From Neobacillus terrae (lineage in GTDB: Bacteria; Bacillota; Bacilli; Bacillales; Cytobacillaceae), in NCBI RefSeq assembly GCF_011393025.1, contig NZ_JAAOEO010000015.1, positions 1-64,000 on the forward strand: 64,000 nucleotides of DNA, in the 5' to 3' direction. Made by a program: the position numbers and the translations under genes. Under the pieces are notes generated by a model. The model saw nothing but the letters and a program-made list of their open reading frames with translations, ran no database searches and had not been told where the DNA came from. Of the stretch, positions 42,627-51,026 are shown piece after piece (the stretch's first letter is position 1; each line of letters opens with the position of its first letter).

Positions 42627-44030
42627 TTATGATAGAAATTCAGCTGGATTTAATCCGAGTTCTCCGCAAATTTCACTGACCATTTGCTTTTCATTCTGGT
42701 CAAACTGACCATCAGCATACCCTATTGCGATGCAATAACGGGCAACCAGACGTGCGATTTCAGGTTTAGACCGAACCTTTCCAAGAGCCCTGAAAGCTTC
42801 CGCGCGGCCAAGCATTCGATCACTTTCTAAGCGCTGGATAAAATAGTTGAATTGTTGAATTACCTTATTAGTATCAAAAACACGAAGCTCTTCACTTTGA
42901 TTTACGAATTCAAGCATTTTTTGTCTTTCCGATTGATCCAGTCTTCCGTCTGCCATACTGACCAATGCACAGGCAGCTACCACTGCATCGAGCACATCCT
43001 GGCTTTTAAAACGGCTGAAAAGCTCCTGTGCCCGCCTTTTTTGCTGCATTGCCCATTCGGTAACATCCGTCTGTGATGGGGACCATGTATTTCCACAGCT
43101 CATGCATGAAAATTTCAGCTGATTTTTGCCAATAAATCCGCCCAGCAAGCCGATTGGTCCGAGGATTAGCCCTCCAATGGCAGCCTTCCCAAGTCCAAAA
43201 CCTTTCTGTCCTGTCCTAACATTGGTAGAATGGCAGCGCGGGCAAACGATATTTTCTCCGCCATAGGTTTGGGCAGGTGAGTAGGAGCTTTGGCCAAACG
43301 AGTTTTGCCCAAATTGATGGGCTGGCTGATTAAATGACGGCTGGGTAGTCTGAAATCCAGCCGGACTGTATGAATTCTGTCCATATGCCCCTGTTTGTCC
43401 ACTTTGGGATAACGGTTGGTTTTGTGCGGTAAAAGGTGCAGGAGCTGGAGGTGCATCATCAACCGTTACGCCGAAATTACGGCAAAGTGCGGCAAGACCT
43501 CCCTGAAATCCACTTGCAATGGCATTGAATTTCCATTCGCCATTGTGCCTGTATAATTCTGCAGCAACAATAGCGGTTTCCACCGTAAAGTCCCTGCCAA
43601 GATTAAATCGCAATATTTCTTCGTTTGTTTGCTCATTAAAAATTCGAACATAGGCATTTGATATCTGTCCAAAGCTTTGCCCTTTCATCTGGGCATCATG
43701 GATGGTAATCGTAAAGGCTATACGGTGGATGGCTGGAGGGACCAGACTTAAATTAATCCGTATTTGCTCATCATCCCTCTGTCCTGAACCTATCCGATTG
43801 TCCCCGCTGTATATTACAGACCCGTTCCCGCCTGTAGGATTATTGTAAAAAATAAAATCAAGATCATTTTGTACCTTACCTGTTTGTCCCAATAAAAAGG
43901 CGGAAGCATCCAGATCATAATTAGATCCAGAAGTATTAATGTTCCAGCCAAGCCCGACTACAACGTTTTGCAGACCAGGATGTGATTTTGTTAAGTCCAC
44001 CTTTTGCCCTTTGCTTAATGTTACTCCCAA
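42627..44030 (-). CDS. TerD domain / zinc ribbon / TerB-like fusion protein
   Basis: This 467-residue protein joins three parts. Residues 1-175 are a TerD domain (VVVGLGWNINTSG, DLDASAFLLG, DLDFIFYNNPTGGNGSVIYSGDNR, AELYRHNGEWKF) with Ca2+-binding Asp/Asn loops. A Pro/Gln/Ser/Gly-rich linker (about 185-260) leads to two CxxC pairs (CPRCHSTN, CMSCGNTW), a zinc ribbon around a Gly-rich hydrophobic hairpin. The C-terminal 130 residues are TerB-like helices (VVAACALVSMADGRLDQSER and CIAIGYADGQFDQNEKQ, repeated). I chose the TTG at 44030 after AAAGGAG. Ter proteins form membrane-linked stress complexes. Here it stands alone, without terC or other ter genes. Confidence 0.85.
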   Translation of the reverse strand: MGVTLSKGQKVDLTKSHPGLQNVVVGLGWNINTSGSNYDLDASAFLLGQTGKVQNDLDFIFYNNPTGGNGSVIYSGDNRIGSGQRDDEQIRINLSLVPPAIHRIAFTITIHDAQMKGQSFGQISNAYVRIFNEQTNEEILRFNLGRDFTVETAIVAAELYRHNGEWKFNAIASGFQGGLAALCRNFGVTVDDAPPAPAPFTAQNQPLSQSGQTGAYGQNSYSPAGFQTTQPSFNQPAHQFGQNSFGQSSYSPAQTYGGENIVCPRCHSTNVRTGQKGFGLGKAAIGGLILGPIGLLGGFIGKNQLKFSCMSCGNTWSPSQTDVTEWAMQQKRRAQELFSRFKSQDVLDAVVAACALVSMADGRLDQSERQKMLEFVNQSEELRVFDTNKVIQQFNYFIQRLESDRMLGRAEAFRALGKVRSKPEIARLVARYCIAIGYADGQFDQNEKQMVSEICGELGLNPAEFLS

Positions 44031-44275
44031 CTTGTTCACTCCTTTCAAATCATTTCTCTCAGGTTCTTTAAAAACTTTGATAAATATCGTTACGTTTAAT
44101 CTCTTAAAAAGTTTCAATAGTAGTAAGGATATTTCAATAAAGCAAGGTAAATATTCATTTTGTATAAATATGGAAAAAGTGTAAGGTTTAGTTTGATTAT
44201 AACTTCTTTTTAAACTCTAAGCGAACTATAACCATGAAAAAACAGGAAAGAAAGAATAGGAGTGGAGGAAGGCAA

Positions 44276-44763
44276 ATGGTATCTGCAGGGAAACTGATTG
44301 ACTATCATATATGGGCAACAAACAGGCTTTTAACTTATATTAATAAAACTTGCCCGGAGGCATTTGCCCAAAAAACAGAAAGTGTTTTTAATAGTATAAA
44401 AGAGACAACAGAGCATTTATTTACAGTTGATCAGCTTTGGTTTAATCGTATTTTGGATAACAGAGAGGAAAACAAAGTGACATTCCGGAATGCGGAAGAA
44501 GCAGCAGAGAAATTTAATCGACTTCATTTGGATTTAAAAAACTTTTTAAAAGGAAGAAATCTTACCGAGACTGTGGCTTATAAAAACTCACTTGGGAATC
44601 TTTTGAAAACAGAGTTGAGGAACTTTGTACACATTTGGCTAATCACGGTACTTATCATCGGGGGAATATTACTGCAATGCTTTGGTCACTTGGACATAAA
44701 AGTACTTCTACCGATTACATTTATTTTCTAAGAGAGGCAAACAATAAAAAGGACAAAGCCTAA
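44276..44763 (+). pseudogene. DinB-family protein gene with a frameshift near the 3' end
   Basis: The frame from the ATG at 44276 (after GGAGG) encodes a DinB/YfiT-like four-helix protein: YHIWATNRLLTYINK, then TTEHLFTVDQLWFNRIL with the first metal His. It leaves the family pattern after LRNFVHI. One base further on, another frame continues with ANHGTYHRGNITAMLWSLGH, which holds the second and third metal His, and ends at 44763 inside the terminator. A single-base deletion near 44630-44640 explains both. It is either a decayed gene or a sequence error. Confidence 0.82.
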
Positions 44764-44781
44764 ATCTCAGGCTTTGTCCTT
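44749..44781 (+). terminator. Terminator of the DinB-like gene
   Basis: A perfect 13-bp stem AAGGACAAAGCCT / AGGCTTTGTCCTT with 7-base loop. The fact that the restored DinB frame, not the shifted one, ends in this stem supports the frameshift reading. Confidence 0.9.
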
Positions 44782-44833
44782 AAATTTATGGGGATGGATA
44801 CAAAATCAGGTAGTTACGAATTCCTGAATTTTT

Positions 44834-46255
44834 TTAATAAACAACAACTGGCTCATACGTACTAAGATTATCATACACGCTTTTCATAATATTAACTGGC
44901 GTATTGACGCAGCCGCCCGAGCCTGCCGTAAGATAGGCATTGCTTGCCCAGTTTTTCCGCCAGCTTGCATCATGGAAACCTTGTCCTCCGTTTGTAAAAG
45001 GAGCCCAGTAATTTACCTTTACAGAGTAATGTGGATTTCCGGCTTCGCTGCCAGTGAGCGTAGATGGCGATCGTTTATAGAGGATATACCACACGCCCGG
45101 TGATGTATCTTCATGCGTGTTATGCCTTCCGGTTACCACATTTGTTGTGACAGCCAATTTTCCACTTTTGTAAATCCAAATTCGCTGCTCCTTAATGGAT
45201 ACTTCTGCATAGGTGTCGCCGATGCCATTGTTCGTAGTGGTTTTATACCCGTAGCCTTCATTGGTCCAGCCATGACCATAAATGTTTGAGGCAGAAATAG
45301 ATTTTTCTCCATTTTCAAAAGCCTTTTTAACAAGCTCCGTTTCCTTCTCAACATTTAATGCCCAGCCATAGCCTTGTCCTTTTACCGATATGACAGAGCC
45401 TGAATGGGTTTTAAAGGTGAAATTTTTATCTAGTGTAGACTGGGAATGATCAATTTCAGCAATCTTCTCCTTAATACCACTCGGGTCAATTGTAATCTTC
45501 ATATCTTTTGAAACAGAGGCATTTTTAATTAAATCACTTGCTTTTAAAGTAGTGGCTCTGTCCTGTACCTTATAATCAAGACTCTGTTGAAGGAGGCCTT
45601 GCAGCAATTTCTTTTCCTCTTTTATAACCGGACTGTTTTCTTTAATAGGCTGAATGTACACAGGTTTGAGATAGATATCGCTGCTATATTCCTGTTTCTT
45701 ACAATCCTCCATGAGACTGGCAACATCATACTGTTTTCCATTCATGCCATTGGAGACAATGATTTTGCCTTCTTCCAGCTTTGCTTCCGCGTTCCGGGGG
45801 GCTTTTAGGTTTTTATTCATTGTTATGAGCTTTTTTTCTACAAGCCTTTTCATGGTTTGGCTTCGATACTGATCCGCGTTTTTAGGGATCATTATAAAGT
45901 TTTTTGCATTTGAGGATGGAAAAATTGTCTGCTGGCTTTTAAGTATTTTTTCCACTTCAGGTAAATCGGTATCCGTAAATCCCATATGCGTATCTATTTC
46001 ATCTAGAATTTGCTGTTTCCCAACATAGACTTTATTTTTTAATACAGATGTATTTAATCTTTTAATTGCCTGATTGGCCGTCAATCCACCAACGTTTTTG
46101 TTATTAATTGTGATCTGCGAATTGAAGTGGGTTGTCTGATAATAGCCTAGTCCCGCCACTAACAGGGCAAGAAGAATGAATATTCCCGTTATGATAAACT
46201 TCCTGCTTGTTTTCTTCTTCGTTCCCGCAACTGTAACATTCGCCATGCTGCTCAT
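44834..46255 (-). CDS. L,D-transpeptidase (YkuD) with peptidoglycan-binding-like domains
   Basis: This 473-residue protein is anchored by one N-terminal helix (FIITGIFILLALLVAGLGYY). Two repeats of a VanW-linked/PG-binding type follow (about 45-330; TINNKNVGGLTANQAIKRLN). The C-terminal YkuD domain (about 345-473) has the catalytic signature with HDASW and SGGCVNTP (Cys nucleophile). It would cross-link peptidoglycan 3-3 or attach proteins, outside the membrane. GGAGGG precedes the ATG by seven bases. It is monocistronic. Confidence 0.88.
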   Translation of the reverse strand: MSSMANVTVAGTKKKTSRKFIITGIFILLALLVAGLGYYQTTHFNSQITINNKNVGGLTANQAIKRLNTSVLKNKVYVGKQQILDEIDTHMGFTDTDLPEVEKILKSQQTIFPSSNAKNFIMIPKNADQYRSQTMKRLVEKKLITMNKNLKAPRNAEAKLEEGKIIVSNGMNGKQYDVASLMEDCKKQEYSSDIYLKPVYIQPIKENSPVIKEEKKLLQGLLQQSLDYKVQDRATTLKASDLIKNASVSKDMKITIDPSGIKEKIAEIDHSQSTLDKNFTFKTHSGSVISVKGQGYGWALNVEKETELVKKAFENGEKSISASNIYGHGWTNEGYGYKTTTNNGIGDTYAEVSIKEQRIWIYKSGKLAVTTNVVTGRHNTHEDTSPGVWYILYKRSPSTLTGSEAGNPHYSVKVNYWAPFTNGGQGFHDASWRKNWASNAYLTAGSGGCVNTPVNIMKSVYDNLSTYEPVVVY

Positions 46256-46548
46256 TCACATTCCCTCCGCGTACCTATTTACCCAGGTACCAACTTTCTC
46301 TTCTTTTAGCTATTTTTTCTATCCAAACTATCGAATAGTTTACTCCATTCTTCTTAATTAATCACTATAAATATTAATAGATTTGTTAGTGCCGAATTTG
46401 TCGCAATTTGTAAAGGATAAAAAAATATTTTCACGGGGTTTTAATACTCTATTTCCGCCCTTTAAATTGTGCCAAAATCAAATTAATTTAAGTATCAAAT
46501 TTGTAATGATAAATAAAATATTCATTGTTAACAGTTCTGTCACTTTAC
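46256..46548. other. Divergent promoter region of the L,D-transpeptidase and csoR
   Basis: It holds a dyad GTACCT-8-AGGTAC (46271-46290) close to the L,D-transpeptidase start and AT-rich sequence in between. The csoR promoter begins at its right end. No small gene is seen. Confidence 0.4.
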
Positions 46549-46565
46549 ATACCCTAACGGGGTAT
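46549..46565 (+). promoter_or_regulatory. CsoR operator at the csoR-copZ promoter
   Basis: ATACCCTAACGGGGTAT is the G-tract pseudo-palindrome bound by copper sensors of the CsoR family, with ATACCC/GGGTAT arms. The same 17-bp pattern recurs before copA. It overlaps the region between TTTACA (46544) and a TTAAAT (46568). Confidence 0.85.
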
Positions 46566-46594
46566 GCTTAAATTAGGGTAAAGGAGGCTGAGTA

Positions 46595-46930
46595 ATGCTT
46601 TTTGAAGATGAAGAAATCGAGGTTGATGATGCCTGTTGTTCTCATAGCGACCGTAAAAGCCACCATTCTGAAAAAGTGAAGAAAAATTTGGTTACAAGGC
46701 TTAATCGCATTGAAGGGCAAATTCGCGGTATAAAAGGTTTAATTGAAAAAGATACTTACTGTGATGATGTCATTACACAAATTTCAGCTACCCAGTCAGC
46801 CTTAAACAGTGTGGCAAAACTTTTGCTTGAAGGCCATATGAAGACATGTGTGGTAGAGAGAATCCAGGAAGGGGACCTGGAAGTCCTGGATGAAGTTCTT
46901 TTAACAGTTCAAAAATTAATGAAAAAATAG
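46595..46930 (+). CDS. csoR: Copper-sensing repressor CsoR
   Basis: This 111-residue all-helical repressor (DUF156) has the Cu(I) ligand set C56 - H81 - C85 (TYCDDV, EGHMKTC), plus TRLNRIEGQIRGIKGLIE as DNA-contact helix. An extra Cys/His-rich N-terminal stretch (DACCSHSDRKSHHSE) is not needed in CsoR and may bind additional copper. When Cu(I) binds it releases its operators and switches on copZ and copA. AAAGGAGG precedes the ATG. Confidence 0.95.
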   Translation: MLFEDEEIEVDDACCSHSDRKSHHSEKVKKNLVTRLNRIEGQIRGIKGLIEKDTYCDDVITQISATQSALNSVAKLLLEGHMKTCVVERIQEGDLEVLDEVLLTVQKLMKK

Positions 46931-46942
46931 GAGGAGATTATA

Positions 46943-47149
46943 ATGGAAACAGCTACTCTAAGCGTAAAAGGTATGTCATGCGATCATTGTGTAAAAGCAG
47001 TTGAAGGAAGCGTAGGAAAATTAAACGGAGTTGAAAGAGTACTTGTAGACCTTAATAAAGGCCAAGTTGTTGTTGAGTTTAATGCAGACCAGGTTAATCT
47101 CGACCAAATTAAAGAAACAATAGATGATCAAGGATACGATGTTGTTTAA
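46943..47149 (+). CDS. copZ: Copper chaperone CopZ
   Basis: This 68-residue single heavy-metal-associated domain has the Cu(I) motif GMSCDHC (residues 10-16). It carries Cu(I) to CopA. It is 12 bases downstream of csoR with its own GGAGGAG site, so the two form an operon. The hairpin GCCCTTGCGCCTTCGCGTTGGGGC follows near 47169-47192 in pieces. Confidence 0.95.
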   Translation: METATLSVKGMSCDHCVKAVEGSVGKLNGVERVLVDLNKGQVVVEFNADQVNLDQIKETIDDQGYDVV

Positions 47150-47263
47150 TTATTAGCTTAAAATATAGCCCTTGCGCCTTCGCGTTGGGGCTTTCTTTAA
47201 CCAAATGGATTTATACATATCGAGGTGTCCAATTTTAAAAAAATAGATAAAATCGTTTGACTT

Positions 47264-47280
47264 ATACCCTACATGGGTAT
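47264..47280 (+). promoter_or_regulatory. CsoR operator and promoter of copA
   Basis: ATACCCTACATGGGTAT has the same arms and spacing as the operator before csoR. It fits exactly between -35 TTGACT (47257-47262) and a -10 TAGTAT (47280-47285) at 17-base spacing, so a bound repressor would block RNA polymerase. Confidence 0.88.
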
Positions 47281-47324
47281 AGTATAAATATCATAATGAG
47301 ATTCAAAACAGGGAGGAACGTACA

Positions 47325-49739
47325 ATGGGTTCGCTTAAAGAAGTACAACTGCCGATCACCGGGATGACATGTGCAGCCTGTTCAGCCAGAATCGAAAAAG
47401 GTTTGAAGAAAATAGATGGAGTATCGGAAGCCAACGTCAACTTGGCTTTAGAAAAAGCTTCATTAAAATACAATCCTGAAATGACAAACGTAGCAGCTTT
47501 TGAAAAAAAAATCAGTGACTTAGGTTACAGAGTCGCAGCAGAAAAAGCAGAATTTGACATTATGGGAATGACATGTGCAGCCTGTTCCGCAAGGATTGAA
47601 AAGGGTTTGAATAAACTGGAGGGTGTTAAAACAGCCACCGTTAACCTTGCACTTGAATCAGCAAGTGTCGAATATAATCCATCCCAGTTAAATATTCAGG
47701 AAATCATAGGCCGGGTTGAAAAGCTGGGCTATCAGGCAAAAGTTAAACAGGAAAATGAAGAAACTTCGGATTATCGTGAAAAAGAAATTGAGAAGCAAAA
47801 AGGAAAATTTGTATTCTCCGTTATTTTAGCCTTCCCGCTGCTTTGGGCGATGGTGAGCCACTTTAAATTTACTTCCTTTATCTATTTACCAGACATGCTG
47901 ATGAATCCATGGGTACAATTTGCTCTGGCAACACCCATACAGTTTGTTATAGGAAAACAGTTTTATGTGGGAGCTTTTAAAGCATTGCGCAACGGAAGCG
48001 CTAATATGGACGTACTGGTTGCTTTAGGAACCTCCGCTGCCTATTTTTACAGCTTGTATTTGTCAATTACTTCAATAGATTCGCAAGGTCCTATGGTCGA
48101 TCTTTATTTTGAAACAAGTGCTGTTCTTATTACCCTTATCATTCTCGGAAAATTATTCGAAGCAAGGGCTAAGGGGCGGTCATCTGAAGCCATAAAAAAG
48201 TTGATGGGACTTCAGGCTAAAACTGCAACTGTTTTTCGGAATGGAACAGAAATGGAAGTCCCTCTTGAACAGGTTGTGGTGGGTGACATTCTTTATGTGA
48301 AGCCGGGAGAGAAGGTTCCGGTAGACGGTGAAATTGCTGAGGGACGATCAGCCCTAGATGAATCGATGCTCACTGGAGAAAGTGTGCCTGTTGATAAAAT
48401 GGTCGGCGACGCAGTCATTGGAGCAACCATTAATAAAAATGGCTTTTTAAAAATTAAAGCCACTAAAGTAGGAAGGGATACTGCATTAGCCCAGATTATT
48501 AAAGTAGTCGAAGAAGCCCAGGGTTCTAAGGCTCCAATTCAGCGGCTTGCTGATAAAATATCAGGTATTTTTGTCCCAGTCGTTGTAGGCCTTGCCGTCA
48601 TCACTTTTCTAATCTGGTATTTTTGGGTAAGTCCTGGTGAATTTGCAGAAGCACTTGAAAAATTAATAGCAGTTCTCGTTATTGCATGTCCATGTGCTCT
48701 CGGACTTGCAACTCCGACTTCCATTATGGCAGGTTCAGGTCGTGCCGCCGAGTTTGGTGTGCTATTTAAAGGTGGGGAACATCTTGAATTAACTCACCGT
48801 ATTACTACGGTCGTTCTTGATAAAACAGGAACTGTTACAAATGGCAAACCAGTTCTAACGGATCTAATTATTGATGGAGATATGGATGAGAAAGCATTTG
48901 GAAGACTGGTTGGAGCTGCCGAGAGAAAATCAGAGCATCCCCTTGCAGAAGCCATCGTTCAGGGAATTAAAGAAAGAAATATTGAAATGGCTGAGGCAGA
49001 GGAGTTTGAAGCAATTCCGGGCTTTGGAATAAAAGCTGTTGCTGAAGGCAGAACCTTACAAATCGGAACCCGAAGACTGATGAAGAAATATGAAGTTAAT
49101 CTGGGTTCTGCTGAGAAACAAATGGAGACCCTCGAGGAGAACGGAAAAACAGCAATGCTAGTGGCAATAGATGGAAAATATACAGGAATTGTAGCAGTGG
49201 CCGACACAGTTAAAGAAACATCAAAGCAGGCAATCAAGCGCCTTAAAGATCTTGGACTTGAAGTTATTATGATAACCGGAGACAACCAGCGTACTGCACA
49301 GTCTATTGCTAATCAGGTAGGAATTGATTCCGTAATCGCGGAAGTCCTTCCTGAGGGCAAGGCTGAAGAAGTGAAAAAACTTCAGCTTCAGGGAAAAAAG
49401 GTTGCTATGGTTGGTGACGGTATTAACGATGCACCTGCTCTAGCTCATTCGGATATTGGAATGGCCATTGGAACTGGAACCGATGTGGCGATGGAAGCCG
49501 CCGATATCACCCTTATGAGAGGTGACTTAAACAGCATTGCAGATGCTATTATTATGAGCAAGAAAACTATTAGAAACATTAAACAGAATTTATTTTGGGC
49601 TTTCGGCTATAACACTTTAGGTATACCTGTTGCGGCATTAGGATTTTTAGCTCCGTGGCTTGCAGGAGCAGCTATGGCTTTCAGTTCAGTTTCTGTTGTT
49701 CTGAATGCCCTCAGGCTTCAGCGGGTTAATCTAAAATAA
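47325..49739 (+). CDS. copA: Copper-exporting P1B-type ATPase CopA
   Basis: This 804-residue pump has two N-terminal metal-binding domains (GMTCAACS twice, near residues 13 and 81), eight membrane helices, the actuator TGES, the transport motif CPC in VIACPCALG, the phosphorylation site DKTGT, the SEHPLAEAI motif and GDGINDAPAL. It exports Cu(I) from the cytosol. It has its own CsoR-controlled promoter, separate from csoR-copZ. Confidence 0.97.
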   Translation: MGSLKEVQLPITGMTCAACSARIEKGLKKIDGVSEANVNLALEKASLKYNPEMTNVAAFEKKISDLGYRVAAEKAEFDIMGMTCAACSARIEKGLNKLEGVKTATVNLALESASVEYNPSQLNIQEIIGRVEKLGYQAKVKQENEETSDYREKEIEKQKGKFVFSVILAFPLLWAMVSHFKFTSFIYLPDMLMNPWVQFALATPIQFVIGKQFYVGAFKALRNGSANMDVLVALGTSAAYFYSLYLSITSIDSQGPMVDLYFETSAVLITLIILGKLFEARAKGRSSEAIKKLMGLQAKTATVFRNGTEMEVPLEQVVVGDILYVKPGEKVPVDGEIAEGRSALDESMLTGESVPVDKMVGDAVIGATINKNGFLKIKATKVGRDTALAQIIKVVEEAQGSKAPIQRLADKISGIFVPVVVGLAVITFLIWYFWVSPGEFAEALEKLIAVLVIACPCALGLATPTSIMAGSGRAAEFGVLFKGGEHLELTHRITTVVLDKTGTVTNGKPVLTDLIIDGDMDEKAFGRLVGAAERKSEHPLAEAIVQGIKERNIEMAEAEEFEAIPGFGIKAVAEGRTLQIGTRRLMKKYEVNLGSAEKQMETLEENGKTAMLVAIDGKYTGIVAVADTVKETSKQAIKRLKDLGLEVIMITGDNQRTAQSIANQVGIDSVIAEVLPEGKAEEVKKLQLQGKKVAMVGDGINDAPALAHSDIGMAIGTGTDVAMEAADITLMRGDLNSIADAIIMSKKTIRNIKQNLFWAFGYNTLGIPVAALGFLAPWLAGAAMAFSSVSVVLNALRLQRVNLK

Positions 49740-49766
49740 TAAGCTAACCGGGTAAGGGGTGGAAGA

Positions 49767-50579
49767 ATGAAAAAGTGGGCTATTGCAGCAATTATATACC
49801 TCATTGCTGTTATTGGAGGGTACCAGGTTTACGCCCAGTTTATCCAGAAGGATGATCCAACGGCGTATTCTGCAAGACATGAATCGGCTCAACATAATGA
49901 TTCTGGCTCTAACATGCATGAACACGGAGATAGCCATCTCTCAAACGACGTTAATGCAAAAGTTAACTATAATAACTCAGTGCTAACCATCAAGTTGACA
50001 AACAAGGATGGAAATCCTGTTGATAATCTAGAAGTAAATCACGAAAAAATTATGCACCTAATTGTTGTAGATGAAGGATTGGAAAAATACTATCATCTCC
50101 ATCCTGAAAAGACAGGAGAAGGGACTTTCCAAATTAAACAGCCTTTGGAAAATGGCAGCTATAAAGCTTTTGTGGATATCAAGCCAAAGGATCTGAATTA
50201 TGAGGTAAAACCAGCAGCTGTTACAGTGGGCGAAGCAGGCGGCCATACACATACGCACAACCTTACTCCTGATCCTTCACTCGAAAAGTCGGTAGATGGA
50301 GAAACAGTTCACATGAAGATGAGCAGCCAGAAATCATCTGAGCCTATCACCTTATCTTTTAGCCTCGATAAAACAAAGCTTGAACCTTATCTTGGAGCAG
50401 CCGGGCATGTCGTCATACTGGATGAAAAAGGAGAACATTATCTTCATGTTCATCCGGTTAAGGAAAATGAACCAGTATTCCAGACGGAATTTGATAGACA
50501 AGGCGTTTATAAAATATGGGCTGAATTTAAGCAAAATGGAAAGGTTAGAGTATTTCCTTTTGTTGTTGAAATTAAATAG
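49767..50579 (+). CDS. Histidine-rich, duplicated surface protein in the copper locus
   Basis: This 270-residue protein has an N-terminal membrane anchor (AIAAIIYLIAVIGGYQVYAQF), a His-rich stretch (ARHESAQHNDSGSNMHEHGD) and two similar Ig-like domains. Each domain has a matching core: MHLIVVDEGLEKYYHLHPE (near 92-110) and GHVVILDEKGEHYLHVHPV (near 212-230). Between them is GGHTHTHN. The conserved Y-x-H-x-HP motifs and flexible His runs suggest binding of Cu or another metal outside the membrane. It starts 27 bases after copA, so it is likely co-induced by copper. I know no named function. Confidence 0.8.
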   Translation: MKKWAIAAIIYLIAVIGGYQVYAQFIQKDDPTAYSARHESAQHNDSGSNMHEHGDSHLSNDVNAKVNYNNSVLTIKLTNKDGNPVDNLEVNHEKIMHLIVVDEGLEKYYHLHPEKTGEGTFQIKQPLENGSYKAFVDIKPKDLNYEVKPAAVTVGEAGGHTHTHNLTPDPSLEKSVDGETVHMKMSSQKSSEPITLSFSLDKTKLEPYLGAAGHVVILDEKGEHYLHVHPVKENEPVFQTEFDRQGVYKIWAEFKQNGKVRVFPFVVEIK

Positions 50580-50593
50580 TGTGAGATAAACTT

Positions 50594-50630
50594 GTGCCTG
50601 GTCGGAATCTCCGATTAGGCACTTTTTGTT
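50594..50630 (+). terminator. Terminator of the copA operon
   Basis: Stem GTGCCTGGTCGGA / TCCGATTAGGCAC with small mismatches, followed by TTTTTGTTT. Confidence 0.9.
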
Positions 50631-50714
50631 TGAGGGAGTTATCATCATAAGGAAAAACTTGTATGAAAAATGTCCGACTAGTATAATAGGATTAACATAA
50701 AAAAATATGAACGG

Positions 50715-50890
50715 CAAAAACAGGTGCTAATTTCTGCAAAACTGCAGATTCTTAGCTTAATAGGGAAGCTGGTGAAAAACCAGCGCGGTCCCGCCACTGT
50801 AAGTGTGAGCGACCTATAGCATGTCACTGTCATTTTGATGGGAAGACTTAGGAAGCAATGATCACGAGCCAGGAAACCTGCCTGTTTTTT
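50715..50890 (+). ncRNA. Cobalamin (B12) riboswitch
   Basis: All core parts of the B12 element are present: ACAGGTGC at the start, TTAATAGGGAAGCTGGTG, AAAACCAGCGCGGTCCCGCC with ACTGTAAGTG, and GAGCCAGGAAACCTGCCTGT at the end closing stem P1 (AAAAACAGG with CCTGTTTTT). The expression platform follows: TAGGAGGGTGTTAAG near 50912 can pair with AACCTCCTCC near 50965 as antiterminator, against a T-tailed hairpin (TCCTCCT / AGGGGGA, then seven T at 50985-50992). Genes downstream should be switched off by B12. Confidence 0.95.
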
Positions 50891-51026
50891 CGCACCAAAA
50901 GCCTACGCGGATAGGAGGGTGTTAAGACAGAAGCGTTTTCAGCTGCCTGCCTTAACCTGATTAAACCTCCTCCTTCATAGGGGGATTTTTTTATGGACTT
51001 TTATTTAAGGGGAGAGGAAGAAGCAG

